A stretch of 64,000 nucleotides of DNA from positions 1,798,001 to 1,862,000 of the forward strand of contig JAKSGN010000002.1 of NCBI GenBank assembly GCA_024180945.1, in the 5' to 3' direction. Under the pieces are notes generated by a model. That model had not been told where the DNA came from, ran no database searches, and saw nothing but the letters and a program-made list of their open reading frames with translations. This document shows, piece after piece, positions 33,401 through 46,030 of the stretch. The translations under genes were made by a program, and so were the position numbers. Position 1 is the stretch's first letter, and each line of letters begins with the position of its first letter. Source of the stretch: Macrophomina tecta. Taxonomy: Eukaryota > Ascomycota > Dothideomycetes > Botryosphaeriales > Botryosphaeriaceae.

Positions 33401-34479
33401 CCAACCTGCCAAAGACAGTTAGTGCGCTGAGCATGCTCGCAAAGCAAATTGGCTTCACACGCTCGAAAGCGGGCGATCGCGCACACCGAAGTTGAACCAG
33501 ATTGAGGCGAGCAACACGTGCGTCAGGCAATGGAAAATGTTCTTTCGACCACAGCCAAGCCTTGACACGCCCGAAAAAGCAGCTCATGACCTCGGGAGAC
33601 TCGGAGCCTCGTGCATGCGGAGCGAGAGTCAGCACTCAGCATTCCCACAGCACCCAGCTTGGCACTGCGCGAATTTCGGCTGCAGCGGGAGGCCTGGGGC
33701 ATTGATGGAGGGCGCATGAGGTCACTGATTTTTCCCAGGTGCGCTCGACCACAATAGTTTCAACATGCGAGCGAGCTTCGTATGCTGGTTTCTGCAGTTT
33801 CGGGGCTGTTTCAACAGTCCAACGCCAAGGCAACTGGTGGAATAGCGAGTGGCGGCGCCGTCCAATGGAGGCGGAGAAGCGGACAGGCAACGCGCTCCTG
33901 GGCCGAGCACGAGCGGCGAGCGCAGGCGGGGTGGTGTTTGAGCATGGCTCATGCGGTCCAAACGGGCGGCGCAGGCGGCGTGGCCAAGCAGACCAAGGCG
34001 AGGGGCGGCGGCGACTTCGGCCACCGCTGTGGCTCGGCCCCAAATGAAACGCAGGCGAAGTCCGGGGACGGCAATGGCGGGCGCTCGGCTCCTGCCTCAA
34101 TCCCTCTAGCTCCCGTCCTCCTTTTCGCCCACCCCATCTCGTCTACACGGCTCTCTTACGAAATCCGGCGCCATGTCCTGCCTCAGTCCTTGCCTTGTAG
34201 GGCGCGTAAAATTAAGACGTACGCAGGCCCGCCCTCTATTCGCCCGCCATCGAGATCCACCTGCTCGCGCTCGTGCTACTGCCCATGGGGCCAAGCTGCG
34301 GTCATTGCACGTGTCCTCGACATAGGTAGGGAACGCTCCACCATTTCGCTACCTGAAAAAGCTACAAGACCCTAGTGTCCTACTGCCACTAAGATACAAA
34401 TATCCAAGCCGCGGCCCCTCCCAGTGTCCCGCCCGCCCATCCCACGCTCGTTTGCCTCCCCCGGGGAATATCTGCCACC
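30425..34479. other. Four-kilobase gene-poor region
   Basis: I found no supportable gene. The left end is the promoter of the pepsin-like gene, and the last few hundred bases are the promoter of the SurE-type gene. A run of 15 T lies at 32,402-32,416. The overlapping open frames at 33,500-34,400 reflect high GC and lack conserved motifs. No tRNA-like fold was recognised by eye. Confidence 0.55.
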
Positions 34480-35443
34480 ATGCGTCTTCCTGCTGCTGCC
34501 GCCGCTGCCCTTGCTCTTCCCTTGGCCGTCGATGCCATCAGGATCATCCAGGGCAATGACGATGGATGGGCCGAGAAGAACGTCCGTGTTGTGCACGACC
34601 TTCTCACCGCCGCCGGCCACAACGTCGTCCTCTCCGCCCCGGCCGACAACCAGTCCGGCCGCGGTAAGCTTCCCCCCCGGGCATCATCACGCCGTGCGCC
34701 ACAACTAACTCCCGTCTTAAGGCTCTCTCGACAGCGACCCCGGCAACCGCAGCAGCGCCTGCGAGTACAACAGCTGCCCCGCCAACAGCGGGCCCACCGG
34801 CACCAACGCCACCAACCCGCGCCTCAACTGGGTCAACTCCTACCCGGTCACCGCCATCCGCTACGGCATCGACGAATTCGCGCCGCCCTTCTTCGACAAC
34901 CAGCCCGCCGAGCTGGCCGTCACCGGCCCCAACGTCGGCTCCAACCTCGACATCCAGGTGCCCTTCTCGGGCACCGTCGGCTCCGCCGTGTACGCGGTGA
35001 AGCAGGGCATCCCGGCCATCGCCTTCTCCGGGCTCAACGGCGACCGCGTGGCGTGGAACGCCGCGACGCCGCTGGCCTCCGCCGTCTACGGCGACCTCGC
35101 CCTCAACCTGACCACCGCCATCATCGAGTCCGGCACCCCGTATCTGCCCGCCAACACCTTCTTGAACGTCAATTTCGGCGACGTCGACGCGACCACGTGC
35201 AATGACGCGTCCAAGTTCCGCTTCGTGCTGAGCAGGATCAACATCCAGACCCCGCTGCTGTCGGATGCCGATGTCGCCGCGTGTGGGCGCACCACGCTGC
35301 CGAGGGAGAGGGAGGTCGTCGATACCGATGGCTGCTGGGTGAGCGTGAGCGTGGGTGACGCGGGCGACAAGACGACCGCCGCGGCGGATGTGCAGGCGGT
35401 CGTGCTGAACAAGCTGCAGGGTTTGCTGAGCTGCTTGCCGTGA
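34480..35443 (+). CDS. Secreted SurE-family 5'/3'-nucleotidase or acid phosphatase
   Basis: Two exons (34,480-34,663 and 34,722-35,443) encode 301 residues. A signal peptide covers about 1-18. The mature protein starts with IRIIQGNDDGWAEKNVRVV; the NDDG pair is the SurE metal-binding site. Other SurE landmarks follow: VLSAPADNQSG, then VTGPNVGSNLD, FSGTVGSAVYAVKQGIPAIA and NVNFGD. SurE proteins remove phosphate from nucleotides and other monoesters with a divalent metal. Bacterial SurE is cytosolic, but fungal members often carry a signal peptide and act as secreted phosphatases. Residues 60-85 form an Asn/Ser-rich insertion with cysteines (about CEYNSC), common in the secreted group. All metal ligands I can identify are present. 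Confidence 0.92.
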
Positions 35444-36599
35444 GATGGCGCTATGGATGGGGCGAATGAGACAGTTTTGATATAATTGAAGTCCGGAAGG
35501 GCCAAAATGCGTTTTCGAAAAACTGGTATAAGAAGTACAGGAACTGACATGACGTCACGCTCATCTGCCGATTACTCACCCGGCGAGATTCATTGCAGGC
35601 TGAATGGCGAAAATAGCCACGACATGCTAAAGTTGTGCGCTTTTGGTAGCTTGATCAGCACTGCACGTAAGTGCTCGGGTAATGCTGGTGATTTGTATTC
35701 TCCTTGATAAACTCCGTTGGCTTTGTGGAATGAAGACAGCAATTACTGTAAACTCCGAGCTTCTTCTGGAACTGGCTGCTGATTCCCCACCGGTTGAACA
35801 CCATGCCAAGCATATAGGCAGCTAGCCTGCTGCGATATTACCTTATTGAGGCATTGTTCAATTTTCAGTCCTCAGTCGATGATGTATGAATACCCCGACT
35901 GTTCATGAAACCTATCACATACGGCTGGGAGTCTTGGCAGATGTGATCTATATGGGTAGTCTCAGCCCATGGGTAACCCCTGGCTCCGGGATTAGGCAGA
36001 ATAAATCAAGCCCTGCTTTGCCCTACGAACCGAACTTTCATGATACATTGCTTCATCTCGCCGGCAGATCCAGCCTTCTCCCACGACCACAACACCGGGA
36101 ACGGCCAATTCTGCCTCGTTGCCAATGTCATACAACGGCTTTGTACCCCTTGCCGCGTAGGAATATCCTAAATATGGACCCTCACATGCGATGCTCATGT
36201 ATTCTGAATCACATCAATTCCGAATCAACCTGAGGCTGAGAGCATAGTTTTGTAATTCGGTCCGGACAGGTGTAATAACGGTGTTCCTCGACTGAGACAT
36301 AACCTTTTTTTCTTTCTTTTTTTTTTTTTTTTTTAAGACAGAAAACAAGATGGAGCTCCATTATAGAGACGTACATACTCTCTTCCTCCCATTCACATCG
36401 GCGCTTCTTCTTTGGGATGTCTGTGGCGGAACGATTCTTGACTCCGCTCGCAACGAGGAAAGAAGCTGTTGGCATTAGAATGGGAAGGTTTATAGAACGT
36501 GTCTACGTAACAATGGAAAGAGGACAAAACTATTGACAGTCATCCCCCCAGACATTTGCCACTTTCGCGGAGTGGAAGACGAAACCTCTCGAAAACACA
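35444..36599. other. Gene-free intergenic region
   Basis: No gene was seen. A T-rich homopolymer stretch runs about 36,305-36,334. Small open frames lack features. Confidence 0.5.
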
Positions 36600-36605
36600 A
36601 TCCTC

Positions 36606-36957
36606 GTGGCTGACACAAGACCAAAAATCCGCACACTCCTGCGCATATGCTCTCAACTAGAATGCTCAATGCTCGATAGATACGATGGAGAAGCCGCTGC
36701 ATTTGATGCGCGTGTCACCTGCGTCCGGCCAGCTCCTACAAACTGGTCGTTTGACATTACGTATCTCACGGTGCACGGACAGCCCGAAACTCTCACGGAT
36801 GAGTTAAAGCAAGTTCTACGATACAATTCGAGCCACCCGGGTGCTCCATTTGTTTGCTCCGGGTGCAGAAGTGATGCGGCGGATTCGAGAGGAACCGGAG
36901 CTAAAGCGGAGGTACAGGATAGCGAGGTGTGATGAGTGTGGCCGGATCCATCTTTAT
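36606..36957 (+). pseudogene. Hypothetical gene fragment with a frame change
   Basis: The frame from 36,606 gives about 85 plausible residues (for example SFDITYLTVHGQPETLTDEL) and then turns into low-quality sequence near 36,860. The next frame continues gene-like with GAEVMRRIREEPELKRRYRI and a CxxC motif (CDECGR) to a TAA at about 36,955-36,957. No GT-AG intron joins the two. I read it as a decayed or mis-sequenced small gene; the family is unknown. Confidence 0.35.
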
Positions 36958-39066
36958 TAAGTTCATTGGAGATGGGTTTAAGACCTACAGAATGTCGATG
37001 CACATTACGCACACGTCGCGGATTGGTTGTGGAGAATGGGCTTGCCGAACATCAGGCTAAGATGACGTACACCTGGACCAATTTCTGTGCGACGAGGTCT
37101 GGAATATGGCGCGACGTGACACAACCGGATTCTAAATTCATCAATTACTACATTATCGTATCAATAACCACTTTGTATTTACAAGGCACACGGAGAGCCC
37201 AGTTTTCGCCGACCTTTTAGACTTTGATACAAAGGTTCAGAGCAACTGCCTCACTTGACACTGCAATTGGACCGATATCTCCACGGTGGGCATATGCAGC
37301 AAATGCGTTGACGCCTCAGGCATCTCTATCGAAATGTCCACGTCGTAAGTCTGTCTTGTCAGAGCCCAGTGAGAGTTCTCATATATTTAACGACCCGCCA
37401 AATGGATGGATGCGTAACTCGAAACACTTCCATCAATACCCCCCACACTCCAGGTATCAGTTATGAGAGATTGCCCATCTTCTTTGGTGTCTAACCGACG
37501 CTATGCTGAGGGCGCACTCGCTTGTATTTCAATGACTGCCACGAGAAAACTTGCATTGCAGCCATGGCAGGAAGATGCGAGCGTTAAGATACAACGCGCA
37601 GAGAGTCTGTCACAATGCAGATAAAAAGGGGTGGGGAGCGCTCTCCAGAACCGGCAAGCAGAAGGGAGCAACAGATACGCGGCCAAGAGACCGGCGCAGC
37701 CAAGTGCGGCGGCGCATCTTTGTCAGGGTTCCACGGCTGTGAACGATAATCCTTCAGTGCTGTCCGCAAGTAGTACAGGGACTGGATCGGCGGAGAAGAT
37801 ATACAGGCAAAATGAAACTGGTGTTGCAGTGGGCACGTCTGCGCCAACTGAGGTCGCAGCAAGCTTACAGCAAGCGCACGAGCGAGGCGCCACCGGGTCG
37901 CGCTATCGGGTCGCGCTATCAAAAGAAACTCATTATGGTAGCGCCACGGGCGGCCAGTGGGCCCAATGCCGACGCGCCTTCATGGTGTGGAGAGATTGCC
38001 GTGAGTGGTAGTGGTCTCAGGACAGGGAGACACTGGCGCATGGCCATGGGTTGAAGGCGGGTCCAGAACTACAGAAGAAACAGGATCAGCTATGCAGGGG
38101 AGCGTGCCAGAGTTTAAGGTTGCAACGAAAAAGCTTAGGATGATAGTCGGAAACGACTTCAAAACCGTTCTCCCGAAGCGGCAGTGCAGGCCTTTCCAGT
38201 CGGGGAGCCCATGTTTACAGAGATTGAAACAGGAAGGCTTGGAACGAATTTCTGCCAGATTGAGACAGAACTGACTTTTGAAGCGAGGATTCCCTTTCCG
38301 GAAGGCTCTGAAGGCGCCGATATTTAGCCAATGCCCGCAACTCTGGCGGCTGACAAAGTGCTGTCAAATATGTGCTTCCCGCAAGTATGGAGCGCTCATT
38401 CGGACCGAGCCCGCTCTTGGACACGTTGGTGCCGCCGCCAATAGCGCAGGGGCAATGATGAAGAAGCATCGAAGGGCAGGGCGTCGTCAGCGATTGCAGG
38501 CCTCGGCAGGGACAGGATGGGAGAGGTGTCGTCGGGCATCAAGCCACGAGGCATGCCAGTGGCGATGTTGAGGTAAGCCGTGCCGAAGTTTGAGAGGCGA
38601 CGCGGGTGGCGGTGGAGATGGGTGTTCAGCTCGGCGGCAAAGTTGGGAGGGCGTGTTCTGTCCAGGCACGCGAGTCAGGCAGGAACGAATGACGGATCAG
38701 CGCCGGGTTTCGCGCCAAGAATCTCCGATCCCGAGCTCCGCGCACTGTAAATTCGGCCCTTCTGTCTCACGGCTTCGCGGACGTCCTTCCGCTGCTCTCG
38801 CTTCGGTGCCCTCCGCCGTTTGCCATCAGCCTGATGGCGTCCAACAGCCGAGAGCCGTGTCCTGGCACTCTTCTCCTGGTCGCCGCTCAAATCCAGCCAC
38901 GCTCCTCCCTGCATTGCCCACGCTGACGTTTGCTCCTCAAACACAAGCCGCTCTACTGCCCGCCTGCCATGCCTACCAGCTGCACAAGTTGAGACACCAT
39001 GAATGCCCTCGACCTAAGAGGTGCTCAGACTGTTCTTTCCTGCCTCTCCATACCACTGCCATCGCC
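36958..39066. other. Gene-free region before the rhodopsin-domain gene
   Basis: No supportable gene was found. A 13-base tandem duplication (gggtcgcgctatc twice) lies at about 37,895-37,920. The last several hundred bases are a C/T-rich leader for the gene at 39,067. An open frame runs from 38,590 into that gene in its own frame but starts far upstream of the domain. Confidence 0.5.
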
Positions 39067-40296
39067 ATGGCTCTCGACATCCCCGGAGGCAGAGGCGCTT
39101 CCATGTACATCCTGGGTGGAATCGGCCTCTTCCTCGTCTGGTCGACCCTGGCTATCCGTGCCCATGTCAGAGCCCGCCTCCTGCACCAGTGGGGATGGGA
39201 CGACTGGATGATGGCTGCCGCTGTCTTGTGTTTCACGGTCATGGCCGGAGGCATGTTCAGTCTGGCAAAGAACCGGTTCGGAGAGCCTGCCTACACTCTT
39301 CCAGTTGAGACACTGGTAGATCTGTACAAGGTTCGAGCTTCTCTCCATTGTTCATCTTCCCACCCACTGATCCAAACAGGCAACGATTGTCGGAGAGCTG
39401 GGCTACGTCACTACCTCCATGTTCTTCCGCCTCTGTGTGTGCTGCTTCTACCTCCGTCTGACTCCCGTTATGTGGCAAATCTGGACCATCAGAGTTCTAA
39501 TGGTCATCACCACTGTCTACTCCATCATCTACTTCTGCATCCTCCTTAATCAATGCGCCCCCGTATCTTATTTTTGGACCCACTTTCACGACGGCACCAC
39601 CGGCACCTGCCTCTCCTCGCCGGTCATTCTCATTAGCACCTATGTCCACAACTCGATCTCTGCATTAGCCGACTGGATCCTCAACTCACTGCCACTCTTT
39701 ATCATCATACCTGCCTCGATAGACCGGCGAACCAAAGTTAGCGCACTTGCCCTGCTCGGCCTGGGCGCAGTGTATGTGCTCCCTTCTTCACCACCGCTCA
39801 CCTTGGCCTTCCATGCTGATGGTTTTGCAGGGCAAGCATTGGCATCATAGTCCGATTCGTCGCACTATTTACCATCACATCCGCGAATAGCGCCGTACCA
39901 CTCTCCCCCGCTGTGGCCTTCTGGTCCGCCCTGGAGTTAGTGGTTGGCATGGTCGCCGCCAACCTCGCCACATACCGCCCGCTCTTCCGCTCCCTCACAA
40001 AATCCGTGCGCAGTGGTCCTGCCACCGACGCCTCACCTGGCTCAAACTCAATCATCAACCTCAGCAAGATCCGGTGGCCCAAGAGCAGGAGATCCCATTC
40101 CGTAGGGTATCCGCGTTCTGGATACATCCTGAGCGCAGACGAGCCTGAGCAAGATGGACTTGCGGCGTGGGAGAGTGAGCTCGGCTTGAGTCGGAGGACA
40201 GCAGGAAGTTCGGTGGGGGATCACAAGGCTTCCCCGCACATTGTGAGGGTTGGGAGCGAGGACCAGCTGAGAGACAATGCCTCTCATGGGTCGTAA
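39067..40296 (+). CDS. Fungal rhodopsin-domain (PTH11-like) integral membrane protein
   Basis: Three exons (39,067-39,330, 39,380-39,771 and 39,831-40,296) encode 373 residues. Seven hydrophobic segments lie between about 15 and 290. Landmarks of the fungal Rhodopsin domain family are WGWDDWMMAAAVLCF, VTTSMFFRLCVCCFYLRL, LNQCAPVSYFWTHF followed by GTCLS, and NSISALADWILNSLPLFIII. The C-terminal 80 residues are polar and Ser-rich, probably cytosolic. These proteins are often called PTH11-like or CFEM-type receptors, but this one has no CFEM domain, and ligands are mostly unknown. I chose the ATG at 39,067 because it directly precedes the first membrane segment. Its 3' end faces the GMC oxidoreductase gene, 203 bases away. 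Confidence 0.9.
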
Positions 40297-40499
40297 AGTT
40301 CGCTGGTGTGTACGATTTTTCATTGTCTTGATGAACCGCTCATGTCACCAGCTTTGCTTGTTTCCCTGCTTGTCCAATAAATATTTGGCCCGTGATGTTT
40401 CCTAAGGAAATTATCATTGTTTCATCATTGCGCTGTATGTCCTCGAAGAAAAGCCATAGCCTCCACTCATTCCATCGCAGCACCCCGGTCCGCACGCTG

Positions 40500-42694
40500 C
40501 TAAGCCAACTCTCCAGCAGCCGTATGGCCATTTTCTTCTTTGATTATATCCGCTGCTCTCTCCGCAAGCGTGTACACTGAGCTCTGGATATTGCCACTCA
40601 CATGGTTCGGGAAGACACTGGCATCTACAACTCTCAGCCTACTCACGCCCTTGACGCGTAGCCTGCTGTCAACAGTGTCGCTCATGGCGCAGCTGCCCGC
40701 AACATGGTACTCGCCGATGATCCAGTCACGCACCGCCTCCTCGGCCGCCTTCTGGTCGTCCATGTCGATTTCAGGCGCGGGGAACGTGCGTACTCCAACG
40801 CGCGCCGCAAGGACCGGAACTTTGACCATCCTATCGGCAAATTTCACGCCAGTACCGAGAACAGCAACATCGGCTGGGTGGCGCAGATAGGCTGGGTCAA
40901 TCGAAGGAGGATGGGTTACGTCTGAGGCTGATGTCAGCGATTCTTTTCCATCCAGGGTAAGGGGTGGTCTGGCGATCAGAGAACATTGTGTTTGCGACTC
41001 ACCAGCACTCGTGATATGCACCGATCCGCGTGATACGGGGTACTGTAGGCAGCAGGCCGACGCGAAGCCAGGGCTGTTAGGGTCACCGGGTGGCCACATC
41101 TTGCTCTGATCTGCGACTGCTTCTTCCTCGAAAACAGGGCTAGCAGGGCTCATGACGTATTGCAGGTTCGCGGACCTGTCGTCCTCGAGGTGTTGGATTA
41201 CCAGCTCAAGTTGGCGCTTTTGGAACTCTAGCGTCGATTGACTTGGTTTAGTACCACACCTTAGATAACATGTGGAGAACCTGGCCGGGCTTACCGTTGG
41301 AGATCTCCTGCGTCTTCCTGATACTTGCAATGGTCTTTTCAAACTCCTCTTTGGGCGCTAGTTGCTTGTAGCTGCGCTGCAATGTCAGCTTTACATCCTT
41401 GGTTGATTGGAACGAAGTCGCGCCGACTGCATACCTGACGAAACCCTGCCCGCTCAAGACACATGTAAGTGGGCCAGATCCGTTCTCCACAAATGCCTTC
41501 TGCGCCTCCGCAAATGCGTCCGGATGGAACAAGCTGTCCATAGAGATCTCTCCCGGTGCGAGCTGATACCCACATCCACCAATGACATGATCCTGGAGAT
41601 TCTCCCCAACGCTCGGCAACTCGACTTTGACTTCCACTCCCGCCTTCTTCAACACCTCTGGATCACCAATTCCCGACAACTCCAGAATCTGGGGCGAGTG
41701 AATCGCACCACCACACAACAGCACCTCCTTCTCCGCCTTGGCGCTATGCGTCTCTCCCGCGTGGATAAACTCAACACCCACCGCGCTTCCCTCCTCCAAC
41801 AAGATCCTCGCCACCGACGCCTCACACAACACCTTCAGATTCTCCCTCCCGGCGTTCTCCTCGAAATACCCCCTCGCCGCATAGCACCTCCGGCCCTTCA
41901 ACCTGCCCTGCCCATATACACTCCCCATCCCGTTATAAAACCCGTAATGGTCGCCGCTCCATGCGTCCGCCACCTTGGCCGTCACCCCGCACGCCTCCTC
42001 CGCCGCCAGCAGCCACGCGTCCTCCAGCTCCAGCCGCGTGTCGTTGAACGAGGTGTGGATCGGGCCGCTCGTCCCGTGGTACGCCGGCTGCGTCCGCATC
42101 GCGACGCGGTTGGCGATGGTGTCGGGGATAGCTTGCAGCGCCTGGTGCTTGCGCACGTAGGGCGCGAGCGCGGCAGCCGACCAGGACGGATCGGAGGTCA
42201 GCGTCGCCCAGTCGTCGTAGTCGCGCGCCGAGCCCCGCACGTAGAGCATGTAGTTGATGCCGCTCGACCCGCCGAGCAGCTTGCCGCGCGGGAGGTGGTG
42301 CGTGCGGTTGTGGTTGCCCGCCTGCAGAGGATAACACCCCCCATGTCAACATTCAAGGGCGAATGGAGCAGGGCAGCGGCTTTGGGGAGGGGGTGGGGCT
42401 CAGCACTTGCGGCACCGTCTTCATGTTCCATTCGTACGACGGGTTCCCGAGCATCTGCGGGAACAGCGCCGGCGTGTCGACCAGCGCGTCGTTCAGCCTG
42501 TTCGCGCCTGCTTCGAGCACGCCAACTCGGATCGAGGGGTCCTCGGTCAGCCGTGCAGCGAGGACTAGGCCGGCTGTGCCCCCGCCGATGATGATGTAGT
42601 CGTAGGCGTGGGCGAGGAAGTCGGAGGCCGAGGTGGCGAGGGCGGGGAGGGCGGCGGCGGTGCCGTTGGTGGTGCTGTTTTCGGGGCTCGCCAT
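40500..42694 (-). CDS. GMC oxidoreductase (FAD-dependent alcohol/choline oxidase type)
   Basis: Four exons (42,694-42,407, 42,321-41,295, 41,227-41,003 and 40,921-40,500) encode 653 residues. The ADP-binding motif is YIIIGGGTAGLVLAARL (about 33-49). GMC signature 1 follows (HLPRGKLLGGSSGINYMLYV), then signature 2 (GAIHSPQILELSGIGD). The C-terminal active-site His lies in FPNHVSGNIQSSVYTLAERA. There is no signal peptide, so it is probably intracellular or peroxisomal. Family members oxidise alcohols, sugars or aryl alcohols, passing electrons to oxygen or quinones; the substrate cannot be told from sequence. The gene looks intact, with clean phases at all three introns. It faces the rhodopsin-domain gene tail to tail. 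Confidence 0.93.
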
Positions 42695-43801
42695 TGTTTC
42701 GGTTCGGGAGAGGAATTGGTTGAAGGAATCAAGAAGGGGAGTTGGAAGGGCCAGGGGAGATTGAAGGAGAACAAGAGGGTATTTGAAGAGGTATGAAGGG
42801 AATGAAAGCCGAAAACTGCAAGTTCCCGGCGAAGAGGAGCTGCCAGCCACTGCTGTTATTCTGTATCAGGTCGCTTTTCAAAGCTGCAGCTTTATATTGA
42901 CTTTTCCCCATACGTGGTCCAGCTGCTTACGCCAGGTGCCCGTGGCGCGCTCCTTCGCGTCCTGCATCTCGCTACGTACCAGCGAATGCTGTGGCCTTGC
43001 TTATGCACGGAAAAGGGCATTTTAGTGCTGACCATACAGCTTTGGAGCTACCCCGCAGCTGCCTTACCCCGATCTGCAAGGTTAAATGCCTGTTCAGGAG
43101 ATCAAACGATAAGCAGCCTTGGATCCTCGGCACGGTAGCATACGTGGCATGGCTAAAAGTGATACCGTTCACTTGGGGGGTAAAATCAATTGCTGCGCCA
43201 GTCGTGTCGATGCTGACTTCCTGGCAGTGGAGATTCGACAGGCTGACCGATTGAGTACGGGGATAGAGGTGCATCTGCAGCCTTAAAGACTGCGTGCGAA
43301 GCTTCCACGTGTTAGAGAAAGATTCTCTGACTTGGTGTCTGAGCTCAGATGTTGGTGTTCGAGGTCAGCATGGGCTGAGTTGTTTATTGAGCGCATATCA
43401 TTCATCCACAAATGATAGGGTGGAAATGGTGGATCCGCTTTTGTGCGGGCCTCTGGTTCTCCACAGTCGTTCGTGAGCCGGCCCCAGAAAGCAGGTTATT
43501 GCAGCTTACGTCTGTCTCAGTACCACCAGCCCACAAATAGATATAATGACAACTTGCTACTGCTTATGTGGTCATATGATGTTAATTTCAGAAACGCGAA
43601 TGTTATGCAATCCCTGGGTTGCCGGGCAGCCTTTAGTTCTCGCTTCCACCTGCGTACTCAAGTCTGCACAGCTCTCTGTCCAAATGGGGCTTTTCTGCCG
43701 GCGGCTCTTTATGTGTGTTTTGGTATGCTTGTTGTAGTGCGCATACCAAATAATGAATATCTAAGCTTCGTTCCAAGCGCTATTCAAAACTATAAGAAGC
43801 T
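42695..43801. other. GMC gene promoter and unassigned sequence
   Basis: The left part is the promoter of the GMC oxidoreductase. Short open frames on both strands lack features. No gene called. Confidence 0.5.
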
Positions 43802-44530
43802 CTACAGGAACATGTTACCATGAAATAATAAACACGTGCATAAGGACAACATCAAGTTGACACATGACGCACAGAAATTCAGTGCTGACTTAGCAAAACG
43901 TTCTTCCTTTTGTTCCTCCGTGTTTTCTAAGGCCGTCTCCGCCTTCAGAAATATGGAGAACTCGGTAGCTACTGTAAGACTACGAATCTCCCCGACGATG
44001 GAGAGTGCCCAAATAGTTGCCCAATAACTTTGTTTTCGTGTCCAGCGAGGGGTTGCCCGCCATGTTACCCATTGCGGGAGCATGTATCTGCAGAGGATTG
44101 TCCTGATCCACTCTCTTTCCCCACTCGAGGGCTTCTCTGTGAGGTGAATAACCGCGGAGCTGCTTCCGATCCATTGCTCACAGAGCCAGCCCCGCAACTG
44201 TAGGCAGGGGCCTCCTGTAGTGATCTTAACGGAAGAGCTGAACGGATCAAACTCCGTGTTCAGTGCCATCCTCCGAAATCGACTGGAGCTGAAGTTGAGA
44301 AGATACCTTCGGTGGCGGGCCAACTGTGTTCGCCGGAGATCCTGTCCTCTGTAGTCGTAAGCCACGTCTCCTTCCTGATCAAGAGGACCACACCTGGATA
44401 GCGCGGCTGCATGACGTCGAGAGAGAGAGGGTAGAAGATGTCTTATCCGTATCATTTCGAACCTATCTTGGAATGGCAGCCGCTGTAGAATGACTGAGCC
44501 CGAAATTTTCTCGAGCTCGAGTGAAGGCAT
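43802..44530 (-). pseudogene. Possible remnant of a HET-type gene
   Basis: The 242-codon open frame has no start-proximal domain that I recognise. One stretch (LNTEFDPFSSSVKITTGGP followed by LQLRG) resembles the segment that often follows the HET domain in heterokaryon-incompatibility proteins, where a short beta-hairpin reads roughly 'L.LxGxxxDxI'. The rest does not fit. It could be a decayed gene or chance. The annotation is tentative. Confidence 0.25.
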
Positions 44531-46030
44531 CCCCTGTCTGCTCTGAGGTCCGTGATCGGCCTGAGCTCGTGGCTGGGGTGATAGTTACAGTCAGCGTAGT
44601 ACATTATATTGGATGAATATGGTATATCTCACGTCCTCCCGTGACAACCATGCGCCAGCGAATGGAAGGTCGGTTGTTGCTTGTAGGGACCTCTATCGAC
44701 TGCAGGACGTCCCAGAGCATGGAAGAATCTCCCTCAAAGCTCTATGCCGGCATGCCGGCGTAGTTGGTTCACGATAAATCACAATAATAGACCCATTGCA
44801 TTTGAGGCGCTGCAGCGATAGCACTGGACCTTCGGTGAGATGTGCAGCAGCGCGCGACTTGTTCTTAAAATTGCCCGTCGGTCCAGGGTGAATAGAAAGC
44901 TACCCTAAGACCCCATTATTTGGATTTCTTTGCCTACCACTGTGATGAGGCTCAATTTCATCTTGCAGGTTCTCGAGGGGAGCCGTCGTATACACTAATG
45001 TAAATCTCGCTGGTTCTTGGAAGACGGCGTCTCCGTAGCTGTTAATAGGTCAGAAGCATGTCACCGGTTCCCGATACGGGTATCAATTCCAGCTTACTAA
45101 CTCTAATACATTGAGCGTACGCCGTACAAATGTAGAACGCCAGCCTCTACCCAGATACCCAGACCTCGCTGTCTGCCCTTTGGGCGCTCTGCTGCGGGAC
45201 GTGCTTTTTATTCCGAATTGTGTCCGTGATTACATTACCGCTACCAATACTTCCTCTCAATTCGACGTGAAGTGTTTCAGAGCGGTGACCCCACGGCCGG
45301 GAGTATTTAAAGGGCTATGCGAGGGCATGGTAGACATTAAAACTGTGCATTACTGGCTGATCCACGCATCGGACATCTGCTGCTACCGTATTCTCAGCGG
45401 AAACGTCTTCTGGGCGACGGGATGGAGCAGGAAGTATGGGCGGAGGAGCATTTCCAGGGGCTTAAATGAGGGCGACCATTGTTTGCAGATTCCTGATTAC
45501 GTGAAGGAGTAGTATGTTATTGGCGGGTAGAGCGTGGTCACTCGGAGGAGTTCTTGAAGGTTCATGGACCGCTTTTGGGCCTTAACCGGAAATCACGCAT
45601 GCAGGGTAGACTATGGAACGTTCTACAGAATGCCCTCTGCCGCAACAGTGTATTCTTGGACGCGTAGATTCAATTCCTTAGATTTTAACAGACACGACGG
45701 ATTGAGATAACTCCCAAGGGCGGGGAAGCAACCAAATGATGGGCGCAGCCTACCATCGGCTCACATTGATATCTGAAGACCATGCTGTTCAAGGCAGATA
45801 GGGTAGCTGGTTCAGAAATCTATAAGACCCACGAGGGGTAAAAGGTGGAAGGGATGCGCAGGATTTGTGTCAATAGCGGAGAATTAATACAAATCATCAA
45901 ACCCGCCGATTCGCTTGGGATCTGCTTGCACGCTATCGGTCAAGCTTGTAACCACAATAATTACCTTCCAGTTTCTCCAAGAGAAGCCTCAGGAACGCTA
46001 TCTGCAAGACGGTTTTGGGGACTTCGCGAA
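44531..46030. other. Intergenic region with one orphan open frame
   Basis: A 133-codon frame at 45,111-45,512 (plus) starts with TTG rather than ATG and has no recognisable domain. I do not call it. The rest is the 3' flank of the MFS gene to the right. Confidence 0.4.

Noticed and set aside
33636..34375. Several 100-200 codon frames on both strands
   Set aside because: The region is GC-rich with overlapping frames in both directions, no domains and no splice-supported model.
45111..45512. 133-codon plus-strand frame
   Set aside because: It starts from TTG, has no ATG near its start, no recognisable domain and no neighbours that suggest a function.
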